A stretch of 33,134 bases of DNA, from contig VMEW01000017.1 in assembly GCA_007375735.1 (NCBI GenBank), forward strand, positions 1 through 33,134, in the 5' to 3' direction. Below, in pieces: positions 23,697 to 31,150 of this stretch (within the stretch, counting starts at the first letter, position 1; every line of letters starts with the position of its first letter). The translations under genes were made by a program, and so were the position numbers. The notes beneath the pieces are model-generated. The model worked only from the letters and a program-made list of their open reading frames with translations. It was not told the origin of the DNA and ran no database searches. The DNA is from Candidatus Peregrinibacteria bacterium Greene0416_19 (GTDB taxonomy: Bacteria > Patescibacteriota > Gracilibacteria > Peribacterales > Peribacteraceae).

Positions 23697-24291
23697 TGCC
23701 TAATTGCGCGAACCCGTACATCCGCCGCAGCTTTCGGTCGTACAGCACCGCCGTGCGGTAAGGGGCATCGGCCTCCGCCGCGGGAGCCGTATAGCTCTGG
23801 GCTCCGTAGGGGGACTGGAGCAAGCCCAGGTCTCTGGCCGAGGGATCCGGGAACGACACATCGCGCGGATCGTTCGCGTTCGAGAGGTACAGGCGCAGTT
23901 CCGGCCCCGGATACGTGACGAATTCAGGGCTCAGGTGCAGCGTGTCCGCGAGCAGCAACGCCAGTCCGTCCGTCTCGTCGCTCACCATCACGAACCGCCC
24001 CAGCAGCCCCTCGCGCCGCTTGGCGGTTTGTGCCTGGCTGTTCTTCAATGCCTCTATCCGCAGGGAATCCACGAGTCGACGCCGGGCCTCATCCGCGGAG
24101 AGCGATTTGTCATTCACCTGGATGGAGACCAGGCGGTCGGTCAGCTCCGCCCAGTACCGTTCCGCAAAGAGGGGATTGTCCAGGCGCTGCCGGAGTTGCG
24201 GCGCCATATTCACGGTCTCGCCGCAGGCGGTCAGGGCAAGGGCAAGGGTCAGGGTGAGGACGAGGGTGCCGCGGGGGATGAATCGATGCAT
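23692..24291 (-). CDS. DM13-domain lipoprotein
   Basis: A 199-aa lipoprotein: signal core LVLTLTLALALTAC with Cys23 as the lipidated residue. The C-terminal part (about 105-198) follows the DM13 pattern: LHLSPEFVTYPGPELRLYLSN, DLGLLQSPYGAQSYTAPA, then YRTAVLYDRKLRRMYGFAQL. DM13 domains are proposed redox/electron-transfer modules; here the usual cysteine in the last-but-one strand is absent, so a redox role is doubtful. ATG 24291 is the start that gives a proper signal peptide; an extended -10 (TGC TACACT, 24331-24339) lies 39 bases upstream. Convergent with the thioredoxin-fold lipoprotein. Confidence 0.75.
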   Translation of the reverse strand: MHRFIPRGTLVLTLTLALALTACGETVNMAPQLRQRLDNPLFAERYWAELTDRLVSIQVNDKSLSADEARRRLVDSLRIEALKNSQAQTAKRREGLLGRFVMVSDETDGLALLLADTLHLSPEFVTYPGPELRLYLSNANDPRDVSFPDPSARDLGLLQSPYGAQSYTAPAAEADAPYRTAVLYDRKLRRMYGFAQLGK

Positions 24292-24330
24292 GGGAAAGTC
24301 GGGAAACGCGGGAAACGGGGAGGCGCGCCC

Positions 24331-24339
24331 AGTGTAGCA
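24331..24339 (-). promoter_or_regulatory. Extended -10 of the DM13 lipoprotein gene
   Basis: TGC TACACT on the minus strand, 39 bases before the ATG, downstream of the stop of the 617-aa gene. Confidence 0.45.
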
Positions 24340-24364
24340 CTGGTTGACGTGCTGGCGTTCCAGT

Positions 24365-26218
24365 TCAATTCGGAGGTGGATGCATGGCCTGCTGATACAC
24401 ACTGGTACCGGTGATGTTTCGCGGGCCTTTCCCGGTGAAGCGTAGCCCCATGTCGCGCAGTCTGCGTGCGCCCCACTTGAGCCGCGGGTGCACGTTGTAG
24501 ATATTGAATTGGATTTTCTCGAAAGGGATATTCTTCTCCTTGAGGCTGGCGTAGTACCACACGGCGCGGTTGTGGCGGTTCAGGTGGATGTTGTGGAGCA
24601 GGCCCTCGTTGTCGGTCCGCTCGTCGATGTGGATCGTCTGGGGGGAGTCCGTATCGTCGTCCCACCGCGCCGCCGGGCTCTTGGATGTGTCGCCCGAATA
24701 GTCGTTGATGGCGAAATCACGCGGCTGCCCTTGTTTCATATGCACGTACGTGTTGCGCTTGGCCTGTTGCGCAGACTGCAGATCGATCGCATCGTCGCTG
24801 TAGCCGCGCTGGCGGCACCAGTCCCAGTTGTAGTACATCGTGCACAGCGCCCAGAGCGTGTCGTAGTCGTACTGTTCCAGGGCGATGCAGTAGCGCTCGC
24901 GGACGGAATCGTACGGGATGTCCCCCAGGGCATCCTGCATGCACCGCCATACTTGCCATGCGTCTGCGCTTGGATCGGCCTCGGGTGGTGACGGGTTCCG
25001 GTGTTCCCGCAGGTACTTCTTCATGGATGCGAGCTCCGCCTGCTCGTCCATTGCCCACGTCATCCGCTCCGCCTCGGCGATGCGCTCCTCCGCCGCCAGC
25101 CAGTCACCGGCATCCAGCTCGTGGCGGATGCGCAGGAAAGGATCCGGGGTTTCGTCCGGATTCTTCAACCGGTTCATCGCTTCCTGCACGTAGGCTTTGC
25201 GCTTCTCGAAGTGCCAATTGAGGAAGATATCCTCATGGACGAAATGGAAATTGCGGTGGATCCTCCCCTTCTTCCCGCGTTCGCTCTCGATCCAGTCGAA
25301 ATCCGAACGGACGTTCGTCCAGTTCCGGATGAGGATCGACAGCGGGGTGGGGCCCTGGCTGGTGAGGAACTTGCGAATGTTCTCCGGCTTGGTGCCACTC
25401 TCGAAGATCCGGCGCAGCCATTCGCCTACTTTCCAGGACGCCAGTGCGCCCTTTGCGACGGCATCCTCCAGCTGATCGAGCGCGAGCTGGCGCAGCTCCT
25501 GCATGTCCTCAGCCCCCGGGCGCCCCGCTTTCTTCGCCGCAGTCACCACGCTCATCGCCCGGCTCACGACGTCGCGTTTGTAGTGGTAGTTCCGGTCGAT
25601 GAATTCGGGTCGGATATCTTCCAAGTCAGAGGTGAAGATGGTTGCAAGTTCGGGGATATCGCGATTGCCCATCTGCAGTGCCCGCACGTCCTTTCGGACC
25701 ATCTCCGTGTCATGACCCAGTTGCCGCCAGTTCTCCCAGTAGTCGGGAAAGAATGTCTCCTGAAGGAACGCTTTCTTCTTCCACTGTGGCACATTGCTGT
25801 TCTCCAGGCGGGAAACCCACTCCTTGGCACTCCGCCCGCTGATCCACTTCTGCTCTTCTGCATGGGCCACCTTCGTCCGGAAGCTGGCTTCGATTGTCTG
25901 CGCCTCCGATTCGACCCGCGGGATCAGGGTATCCAGGTTCTCCCGCACCGCCCGGATCTTCTCATCGTAGGTCCTCAGTCCCACCATCTCCAACTTGGCT
26001 TCATCGAAGCACTCGTTCTGGTACTCCTTATAATCCCGCTCCGTCAGCATGCTCGTGCTCCCCATTGCCTGGCGAACCCGGGAAAGCGCCAGGTCTTTCA
26101 GGTACGCGAACTCCAGCCGTTTCCTGCGGTCTTCCACAGATTCTTCACCGGTGGGGACGGCGCTTGTGACCTCGGCCTCATCGGACATCTGGTGGACCCT
26201 GAGGGATGGAGTGCTCAT
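24365..26218 (-). CDS. Large cytoplasmic protein of unknown function (617 aa)
   Basis: I do not recognise a family. It has no signal peptide or membrane helix. It is rich in charged and aromatic residues and predicted largely helical, with many Trp/Tyr (LCTMYYNWDWCRQRGY, FHFVHEDIFLNWHFEKRK), and an acidic DDDTDSPQ stretch near residue 530. The C-terminal part (QTIHIDERTDNEGLLHNIHL, then HNRAVWYYASLKEKN) might be a small alpha/beta domain. The start is ATG 26218, because a promoter's -10 ends 9 bases before it; the frame extends to a TTG at 26257 inside the -35. Divergent from dcd. Confidence 0.75.
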   Translation of the reverse strand: MSTPSLRVHQMSDEAEVTSAVPTGEESVEDRRKRLEFAYLKDLALSRVRQAMGSTSMLTERDYKEYQNECFDEAKLEMVGLRTYDEKIRAVRENLDTLIPRVESEAQTIEASFRTKVAHAEEQKWISGRSAKEWVSRLENSNVPQWKKKAFLQETFFPDYWENWRQLGHDTEMVRKDVRALQMGNRDIPELATIFTSDLEDIRPEFIDRNYHYKRDVVSRAMSVVTAAKKAGRPGAEDMQELRQLALDQLEDAVAKGALASWKVGEWLRRIFESGTKPENIRKFLTSQGPTPLSILIRNWTNVRSDFDWIESERGKKGRIHRNFHFVHEDIFLNWHFEKRKAYVQEAMNRLKNPDETPDPFLRIRHELDAGDWLAAEERIAEAERMTWAMDEQAELASMKKYLREHRNPSPPEADPSADAWQVWRCMQDALGDIPYDSVRERYCIALEQYDYDTLWALCTMYYNWDWCRQRGYSDDAIDLQSAQQAKRNTYVHMKQGQPRDFAINDYSGDTSKSPAARWDDDTDSPQTIHIDERTDNEGLLHNIHLNRHNRAVWYYASLKEKNIPFEKIQFNIYNVHPRLKWGARRLRDMGLRFTGKGPRNITGTSVYQQAMHPPPN

Positions 26219-26227
26219 GGATTCTTC

Positions 26228-26257
26228 ATTGTACGGACTGAACATTCCCCGATTCAA
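26228..26257 (-). promoter_or_regulatory. Promoter of the 617-aa gene
   Basis: TTGAAT (26252-26257), 18-base spacer, TACAAT (26228-26233), 9 bases to ATG 26218. No Shine-Dalgarno; a start at the upstream TTG would be outside the transcript. Confidence 0.65.
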
Positions 26258-26336
26258 TGCGTTTACTCCACATTTTCCTTTCCGGGACAGTCGGTGTTAC
26301 TCTTCCGGTGATGATCAAGCTCCTCCCCACTGACAC

Positions 26337-26927
26337 ATGATTCTTTCTGATCGAGACATCAAGAAGGCCCTGGCGAGCGGACGTGTGAAGATCGAAACCG
26401 ACCCGCCCGCACTCTTCGAGCCCTACATCCATGCGTCCAGCATGGACCTGCACTTGGGTGCCACCTTCAAGCTCTATGAACACAGTAAGTTCGCGGTCAT
26501 CGATCCGCGCCGGCCGGAGACGTTCCATGGTCACATGCGACTCATCACCGTCGTCGACGGCGAACCGTACATCGTGCAGCCGGGGGAGTTCGTACTGGGG
26601 GTGACGCAGGAGAAGATCACCGTCCCCGATGATCTGGTGGTGCGGGTGGAGGGGCGCAGCAGCCTGGGGCGGTTGGGCATCATCATCCACTCCACCGCCG
26701 GGTTCGTGGACCCGGGCTTCTCCGGCACCATCACACTCGAAATTTCGAACCTGAACCGGATGCCCATCGCCCTCTACCCTGGCATGCGCATCTGCCAGAT
26801 CGCCTTCGAGATGATGACGAGCCCCGCCGAGACGCCCTACCACATGAAGCCGAATTCCAAATACCAGGGCCAAATGTTGCCAGAGGAGAGCAGGCTTGCA
26901 GCGGACCCGGAATTCGCAGGTGTGTGA
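26337..26927 (+). CDS. dcd: dCTP deaminase
   Basis: Deaminates dCTP to dUTP (or directly to dUMP in bifunctional forms) for thymidylate synthesis. The 196-aa protein has the family start MILSDRDIKKAL, the strand SSMDLHLG, the active-site segment GRSSLGRLGIIIHSTAGFVDPGFSG followed by TLEISN, and the C-terminal KYQGQ that closes over the triphosphate. A monofunctional or bifunctional nature cannot be decided here. It is followed after about 60 bases by the flagellin-like gene. Confidence 0.95.
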   Translation: MILSDRDIKKALASGRVKIETDPPALFEPYIHASSMDLHLGATFKLYEHSKFAVIDPRRPETFHGHMRLITVVDGEPYIVQPGEFVLGVTQEKITVPDDLVVRVEGRSSLGRLGIIIHSTAGFVDPGFSGTITLEISNLNRMPIALYPGMRICQIAFEMMTSPAETPYHMKPNSKYQGQMLPEESRLAADPEFAGV

Positions 26928-26952
26928 ATGAGTGTCCGCTGCCCAATATTTC

Positions 26953-26961
26953 TGCTATACT
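26953..26961 (+). promoter_or_regulatory. Extended -10 promoter of the flagellin-like gene
   Basis: TGC TATACT, 25 bases before ATG 26987. GGGGAG (26962-26967) lies too far from the ATG for a Shine-Dalgarno. Confidence 0.55.
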
Positions 26962-26986
26962 GGGGAGAACATTCACACCCACTCCC

Positions 26987-27865
26987 ATGCGATTCTTCGA
27001 TCCGCAGCGCGCCGGACACACCGCTGTGCTCCTCTCTGTCTTCGTGCTGGCGGTCGCGGCCGGGCTGGAAGTCCACACCGGCGCGCTGCGGTCGGCCCTT
27101 GTGGTGAACACTAATCTTCAGAGTTTGAATGCTCACAATAAGCTGATGCAGACGAATAATGCCTTAGCTGCCACGTTCGCACGGATTTCTTCCGGTGTAC
27201 GGATCAACAAGGCTGCTGACGATGCAGCGGGCCTGGGCGTCTCGCAATCGCTCGATGAGAGGACCCGAAGCCTGCGTCAGGCCATGAGGAATGTCACCGA
27301 CGGCCTCTCCATTCTGCAGACCGCTGAAGGATCCACCAACGACGTTGCACACATCCTCAAGCGCATGCGCGAGCTGGCGGTACAGTCCGCGAGTGAGACG
27401 CTGGGAGATGACGAGCGGGGGTACATCGAGGATGAGTTCGAGCAGCTGAGCGCGGAGGTGGAGCGCATTGCGTCGGAGACGAGCCTCGACGATCTGGAGT
27501 TGAGCAATGCAGCGGCGGGAACCTCCCTCTCCCCGGCCATTGCGTCTGTCCGCAGCCGGCTGACGGACGGCCTGCAGGCGCTATCGGACGATCTGCCGGC
27601 CACACTCGGCGAGGACGATGACCCGATCGACGCGATCGATGGGGCGACCGAGCAGCTCATGGCCCTTCGCAAGGAGTTGGAACGGGATGTGGAGACGGTG
27701 CGGAAGGAAGCTGACGACGTGAACAAACAGGTGCAGAAGCTCCTCCAGAAACCTCAGAAGAAGACACGCAAACCCCTCCCGCCCCCTCCTCCGCACTCCT
27801 CAGCCCAGCAGCGCAGAAAGGGGACGATCTACGGTCCGCTGCCGCTGCCTGCGGTTGGGCGCTGA
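26987..27865 (+). CDS. Flagellin-like protein with an N-terminal signal/anchor segment
   Basis: A 292-aa protein. Residues 40-165 are a clear flagellin N-terminal domain (VNTNLQSLNAHNKL, ISSGVRINKAADDAAGLGVS, NVTDGLSILQTAEGSTNDV, LKRMRELAVQSASET). It is preceded by 38 residues with a hydrophobic core (HTAVLLSVFVLAVAAGL), which flagellins do not have. The C-terminal flagellin domain is reduced to a coiled-coil-like stretch (about 212-254, IDAIDGATEQLMALRKEL) and a basic, proline-rich tail (PLPPPPPH). No other flagellar gene is in the window. An internal GTG start at 27101 would restore a normal flagellin N terminus but has no start signals. Probably exported or membrane-anchored; function unknown. 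Confidence 0.85.
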   Translation: MRFFDPQRAGHTAVLLSVFVLAVAAGLEVHTGALRSALVVNTNLQSLNAHNKLMQTNNALAATFARISSGVRINKAADDAAGLGVSQSLDERTRSLRQAMRNVTDGLSILQTAEGSTNDVAHILKRMRELAVQSASETLGDDERGYIEDEFEQLSAEVERIASETSLDDLELSNAAAGTSLSPAIASVRSRLTDGLQALSDDLPATLGEDDDPIDAIDGATEQLMALRKELERDVETVRKEADDVNKQVQKLLQKPQKKTRKPLPPPPPHSSAQQRRKGTIYGPLPLPAVGR

Positions 27866-27872
27866 AGGACCT

Positions 27873-28616
27873 TCAGACCCCGAACGTCAGCCGGAGCTCG
27901 TCTGTGAGTTCCTCGAAGGTAGCGCCCTCACCCCGCGCCCGCCCGAATGCTGCGAGGTCGATGAACGAGATGGCGATGTTCTTCTCTGCGGATGTAGCGG
28001 CATCGGTGTAGCGGCAGACGAGCGTGAGCCCGCCGAAGTCGTCCTCATCAGCATGCTCATACTCTTCGTTCTCCGATGAGTGCTTCTGCAGGAGGAACTG
28101 CACCGGCTTGTCCATATCCATCCGCCCTTCACTCAGCTGCTGGGCCACGCAGGCGAGGACGAGCTCCGTGCAATGGTGGGAGCCGACTTCATTGTCGATG
28201 GGTACCGCCGCATGACCGAAGTGGAAGTGCAGACCGCGGCTCGCGAGGAGCGGGGATGCCGGGTGGTACATCATCAACTGCTCGGCGAGGAAACTATTCC
28301 AGTCCTCCATGTCTTCGGAATCCGTCACACAGATGAGGAAGCACAGTGAGCGAATCACCGGCGTCCACTGCACCTGGAGATCCGGCGCCTCGGCCAGTTC
28401 CTCGATCTGGGCTACCTCCATGTCCTGCCAGCCATGACGACGGTAGAGAATATCCGGAGCAATGGCCTCCATCTGTGCACCCGTCTGCTGCTGGAGAGAC
28501 AGGATGCGCTGTTCAAGATCTTCAGCGATCTCGTCGTACTGGAATGCACGGGCGAGAGCTATGGCTCTTTCGAGCGTCCTGCAGCGTGATTCGCGGTTGT
28601 ACTCACCAGTGGCCAT
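27873..28616 (-). CDS. Hypothetical protein (247 aa)
   Basis: Not recognised. It is soluble and acidic, with a helical N terminus (TLERAIALARAFQYDEIAEDLEQRILSLQQQ) and a mixed alpha/beta body containing several His/Cys (HFHFGHAAVPIDNEVGSHHCTELVLACVAQQL) that could bind metal, and a late IAISFIDLAAFGRA strand. The start is ATG 28616 with a -10 (TATATT, 28626-28631) ending 9 bases upstream. It is convergent with the flagellin-like gene (7-base gap). Confidence 0.72.
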   Translation of the reverse strand: MATGEYNRESRCRTLERAIALARAFQYDEIAEDLEQRILSLQQQTGAQMEAIAPDILYRRHGWQDMEVAQIEELAEAPDLQVQWTPVIRSLCFLICVTDSEDMEDWNSFLAEQLMMYHPASPLLASRGLHFHFGHAAVPIDNEVGSHHCTELVLACVAQQLSEGRMDMDKPVQFLLQKHSSENEEYEHADEDDFGGLTLVCRYTDAATSAEKNIAISFIDLAAFGRARGEGATFEELTDELRLTFGV

Positions 28617-28625
28617 ACGATTGCG

Positions 28626-28631
28626 AATATA
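28626..28631 (-). promoter_or_regulatory. -10 box of the 247-aa gene
   Basis: TATATT on the minus strand, 9 bases before the ATG; -35 weak. Confidence 0.4.
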
Positions 28632-28787
28632 GAGGTCCTTCTTCGCTATGGCGAGACACTATAGACAGACCTTTGGGGACTGTCGTGGCGGGCGGGGTGC
28701 GACCGTCCGGCGCAGTCACCCTTCGACGAAGCGCGGCTGCTCGCGGCCGCGTCATCGAAAACAATTTCCTTCAGGGGCGGGCTCAGG

Positions 28788-28823
28788 GTGAAGCACGCGG
28801 GGGCAAGCCCCCGCGTGCTTCAC
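28788..28823. repeat. 17-bp perfect inverted repeat (hairpin) in the 28617-28886 spacer
   Basis: GTGAAGCACGCGGGGGC, AA, then its exact reverse complement. Very stable, no T-tract on either side, so REP-like rather than a standard terminator. It lies about 64 bases after the stop of the nucleotidyltransferase-like gene. The rest of the spacer is GC-rich without a supportable gene. Confidence 0.8.
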
Positions 28824-28886
28824 GGAAACCGGCATGATGGCGGGCGATCCGCCGCAAACATTCTACGTGCTTCCGAAGCTCAGAGA

Positions 28887-30791
28887 TCATATCGTCCGGG
28901 CTTTCCTCCGGGAAGAGGCCGGTGCATGAGGGGATGAGCCAGCTCTTCGGTGAGGGGGATCCTGCCGGAGCCTCCGTTCGACGTGCGCGCGGCGACGCTC
29001 GTTCACGGCGTCAAAGTGCACTTCCTTGTCTTCCTTCGACCGCATTTCAAAGTCCCTCTTGCGCTCATTGCTGATGTCTTCGAGTCTTTTCCAGCGTCGC
29101 TGGTGTTCCTCCTGAGAGACGGTTGCCGGTGCGCAGTCATCCAGGGAAACGGTGAACGGCTGGGTGTCGCTGGGTGTACGTATCAGATCCATGCCATTGG
29201 GAATGCCGTTCTGTTGCCGGAAGTCCCGATCCGCTTGCTTGCGGAGCTTCCCGGTGATCCAGCGGGCCACTCCCACCTCGTCCTGACCCTTGTCCGTGAA
29301 GCTGAAGTGAGGGTAATCCTGCTGCACCCGGTCCAGCACCTGGTAGATGTTTTGTTCCCCTTCCCGCACCTGGCCGATGTGCTGTCCCAGGGCGTAGAGC
29401 CGGTGAAGGAGCTCCGCCGCGTTCTTCTTCTTCCCGAACTTCCGTGCGATGACCAGCCAGTAGATGCCGAAATCAACCTGTTCGTTCAGCGGGAGGAAAT
29501 CGAACGAACGGGCTTTTCCTTCGGCCACGAACTTCATGAGACGCATCATCCCCCGGTTCTTGACCAAGCGCACTTTGTCAAAGTAGACCAACTCGGATCC
29601 GTACAACGGGCGCGGCCCGTTCGAGGCGATGTTGCACCGGCCCGTCGTGGCTTCTTCCAGCGCGCGATCACAGAAGACGAGTCCGTCAGGTCCCACGAAG
29701 CATCCATTCAGGTACACATCCCGGGTGTGGCAGAGCGTCTGCATGTCCCGATCATTTCTGGAATCGAATGCAACAAATTCCGCGCCGTCGAGCGTCTCGG
29801 TCAACTGGATGCATTCTTCCGTGGACACCCCTGCACCGGCGATGACATCGACGTCATTGATGGGCAGTTCGACGGCAATGCGCCGGCGCAGATCCGCTTC
29901 TTCCTCGGCTGAGAGCGAGAAGTGCGCCATGCCGTCGGCGAGGGCAAAGAGTTTGAGGAGCAGCCGCGGCAGTCCGCCTTTGTGCAGGATGTTGGGGTTC
30001 GTGGGCATGGGGATGGCATGCCACTTGTCGGTGTCCAGTTCACGGATCTGCAGCTGTCCTTCTGCGGAGCGTATCAACTCCGGGAGCCCCGCCTCCTGCA
30101 GTTTTTTCTGCAGGTCGTCGAAGGAGACGCGCCAGATCTCCATCGGTTCCAGCTCGTATTCAGCACGGTCCTGTTCCAAGATCCCCGAGATGGATTTGAT
30201 GACACCCACCGTCCGCTCCGCAATCGACTTATGGCGCTCCTCCAGTGTTTCCTTTGTTGATACCACGCCAACGAGGGAGAGGGCGTCTGCGAGGCGACGT
30301 CGCAGCCACCCGTGCGCCGGCAATGATGTGAACAGCTCCGTCCCCGGTTTCTTGAAGGCCGTTTGCGCTTGCAGGACATCCAGAATTTCATCCAGCCGCA
30401 GGGCGATGAAGCGCCGAATGGCAGGGGAGTACTGGAATGAATCTTCCTCTCGCCCCTCTCCTCTCTTTGTTAACCGGTGCGCCCGCCGCTCCCGTCGGTG
30501 CTCGCGATGATCCAGACGTTTTTGCTCCGCATCGTCCTTGTTCTCCATGGGGTCCTCTCCGGCCTTCCGCTCAATGCCCACCTCGGACTCCAGCCGGAGA
30601 AAGAACCGGTAGGCCGATCGCCACCAGTCCAGAGGATCTTTCGTGACTGTCTTTTCAGTTGCCTCTTCCAGGAAGGTTTTGAACTCCTCCCGCAGCCGCT
30701 GCAGCTCGTCCGCAGACGGCTGCTCGTCCTCACGGTGCAGCCGCGGATACGATGATTCGTCGCCATTCCGTTCCGGTGAGGGGTGTGTCAT
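28887..30791 (-). CDS. Large protein with a CCA-adding/poly(A) polymerase-like head domain
   Basis: A 634-aa protein. Residues 1-250 are helical and charged, unrecognised. The central part resembles the class II tRNA nucleotidyltransferase/PcnB head: HKGGLPRLLLK (270-280, like GG-VRD-LL), INDVDVIAGAG (311-321, like the DxD catalytic strand), then TRDVYLNGCFVGPDGLVFCD (356-375, like RRDFTINA...G-L-D). Asp313 and Asp315 would be the metal ligands. The C terminus is basic and Arg-rich and may bind RNA. The assignment is by motif order only; it is too divergent for certainty, and 250 extra N-terminal residues are unlike known CCA enzymes. Confidence 0.6.
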   Translation of the reverse strand: MTHPSPERNGDESSYPRLHREDEQPSADELQRLREEFKTFLEEATEKTVTKDPLDWWRSAYRFFLRLESEVGIERKAGEDPMENKDDAEQKRLDHREHRRERRAHRLTKRGEGREEDSFQYSPAIRRFIALRLDEILDVLQAQTAFKKPGTELFTSLPAHGWLRRRLADALSLVGVVSTKETLEERHKSIAERTVGVIKSISGILEQDRAEYELEPMEIWRVSFDDLQKKLQEAGLPELIRSAEGQLQIRELDTDKWHAIPMPTNPNILHKGGLPRLLLKLFALADGMAHFSLSAEEEADLRRRIAVELPINDVDVIAGAGVSTEECIQLTETLDGAEFVAFDSRNDRDMQTLCHTRDVYLNGCFVGPDGLVFCDRALEEATTGRCNIASNGPRPLYGSELVYFDKVRLVKNRGMMRLMKFVAEGKARSFDFLPLNEQVDFGIYWLVIARKFGKKKNAAELLHRLYALGQHIGQVREGEQNIYQVLDRVQQDYPHFSFTDKGQDEVGVARWITGKLRKQADRDFRQQNGIPNGMDLIRTPSDTQPFTVSLDDCAPATVSQEEHQRRWKRLEDISNERKRDFEMRSKEDKEVHFDAVNERRRAHVERRLRQDPPHRRAGSSPHAPASSRRKARTI

Positions 30792-30800
30792 GTTCTAGAT

Positions 30801-30829
30801 ATTATAAATCAATTTCAACTTTTATGCAA
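30801..30829 (-). promoter_or_regulatory. Strong promoter of the nucleotidyltransferase-like gene
   Basis: TTGCAT (30824-30829), 17-base spacer, TATAAT (30801-30806), 9 bases to the ATG at 30791. No Shine-Dalgarno. Confidence 0.75.
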
Positions 30830-31150
30830 TGTCTGTTTTTTGCCCGTGATCATGGCAAAAACACGAGCTGCTGCCCGTACCGTGGTATCTCAATGATTTC
30901 AAGAACCCCTTGGAGGTGAACCCCAGTTCTTCACAGAACGTTCATCCACCTGACGCTATGGACCATCGGCGGTAGCGGGAGGTGCTGTGTGCCCCGCGTG
31001 TCGGGCCGGAAGCGCGACGCGGGGAAGGAGGGAGGATCTCATAACTTGGTATGCTAGAAGGGCCTCTCGGCGGCGCGCAATTGACCGCGAGAGGCGGCGT
31101 GCAATTACTCATACATTTGCTGATGCAACTTGAACAACTTTCTTGTCCGA
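30830..31150. other. Spacer without a supportable gene, with repeats and hairpins
   Basis: It contains a nested hairpin at about 30917-30958 (GGTGAAC...GTTCATCC enclosing GTTCT-TCAC-AGAAC), a CCCCGCGT/ACGCGGGG stem at about 30991-31024, an extended -10-like TGG TATGCT near 31049, an inverted CCTCTCG/CGAGAGG, and a 14-bp direct repeat GGCGGCGYGCAATT near 31071 and 31094. Short open frames here look like chance. It could hold a small RNA but I recognise none. Confidence 0.4.

Noticed and set aside
30960..31030. Possible SRP RNA around GGGCCGGAAGC
   Set aside because: It has a GGAA-containing loop and a GC stem, but the conserved SRP internal loop sequences on both sides are missing.
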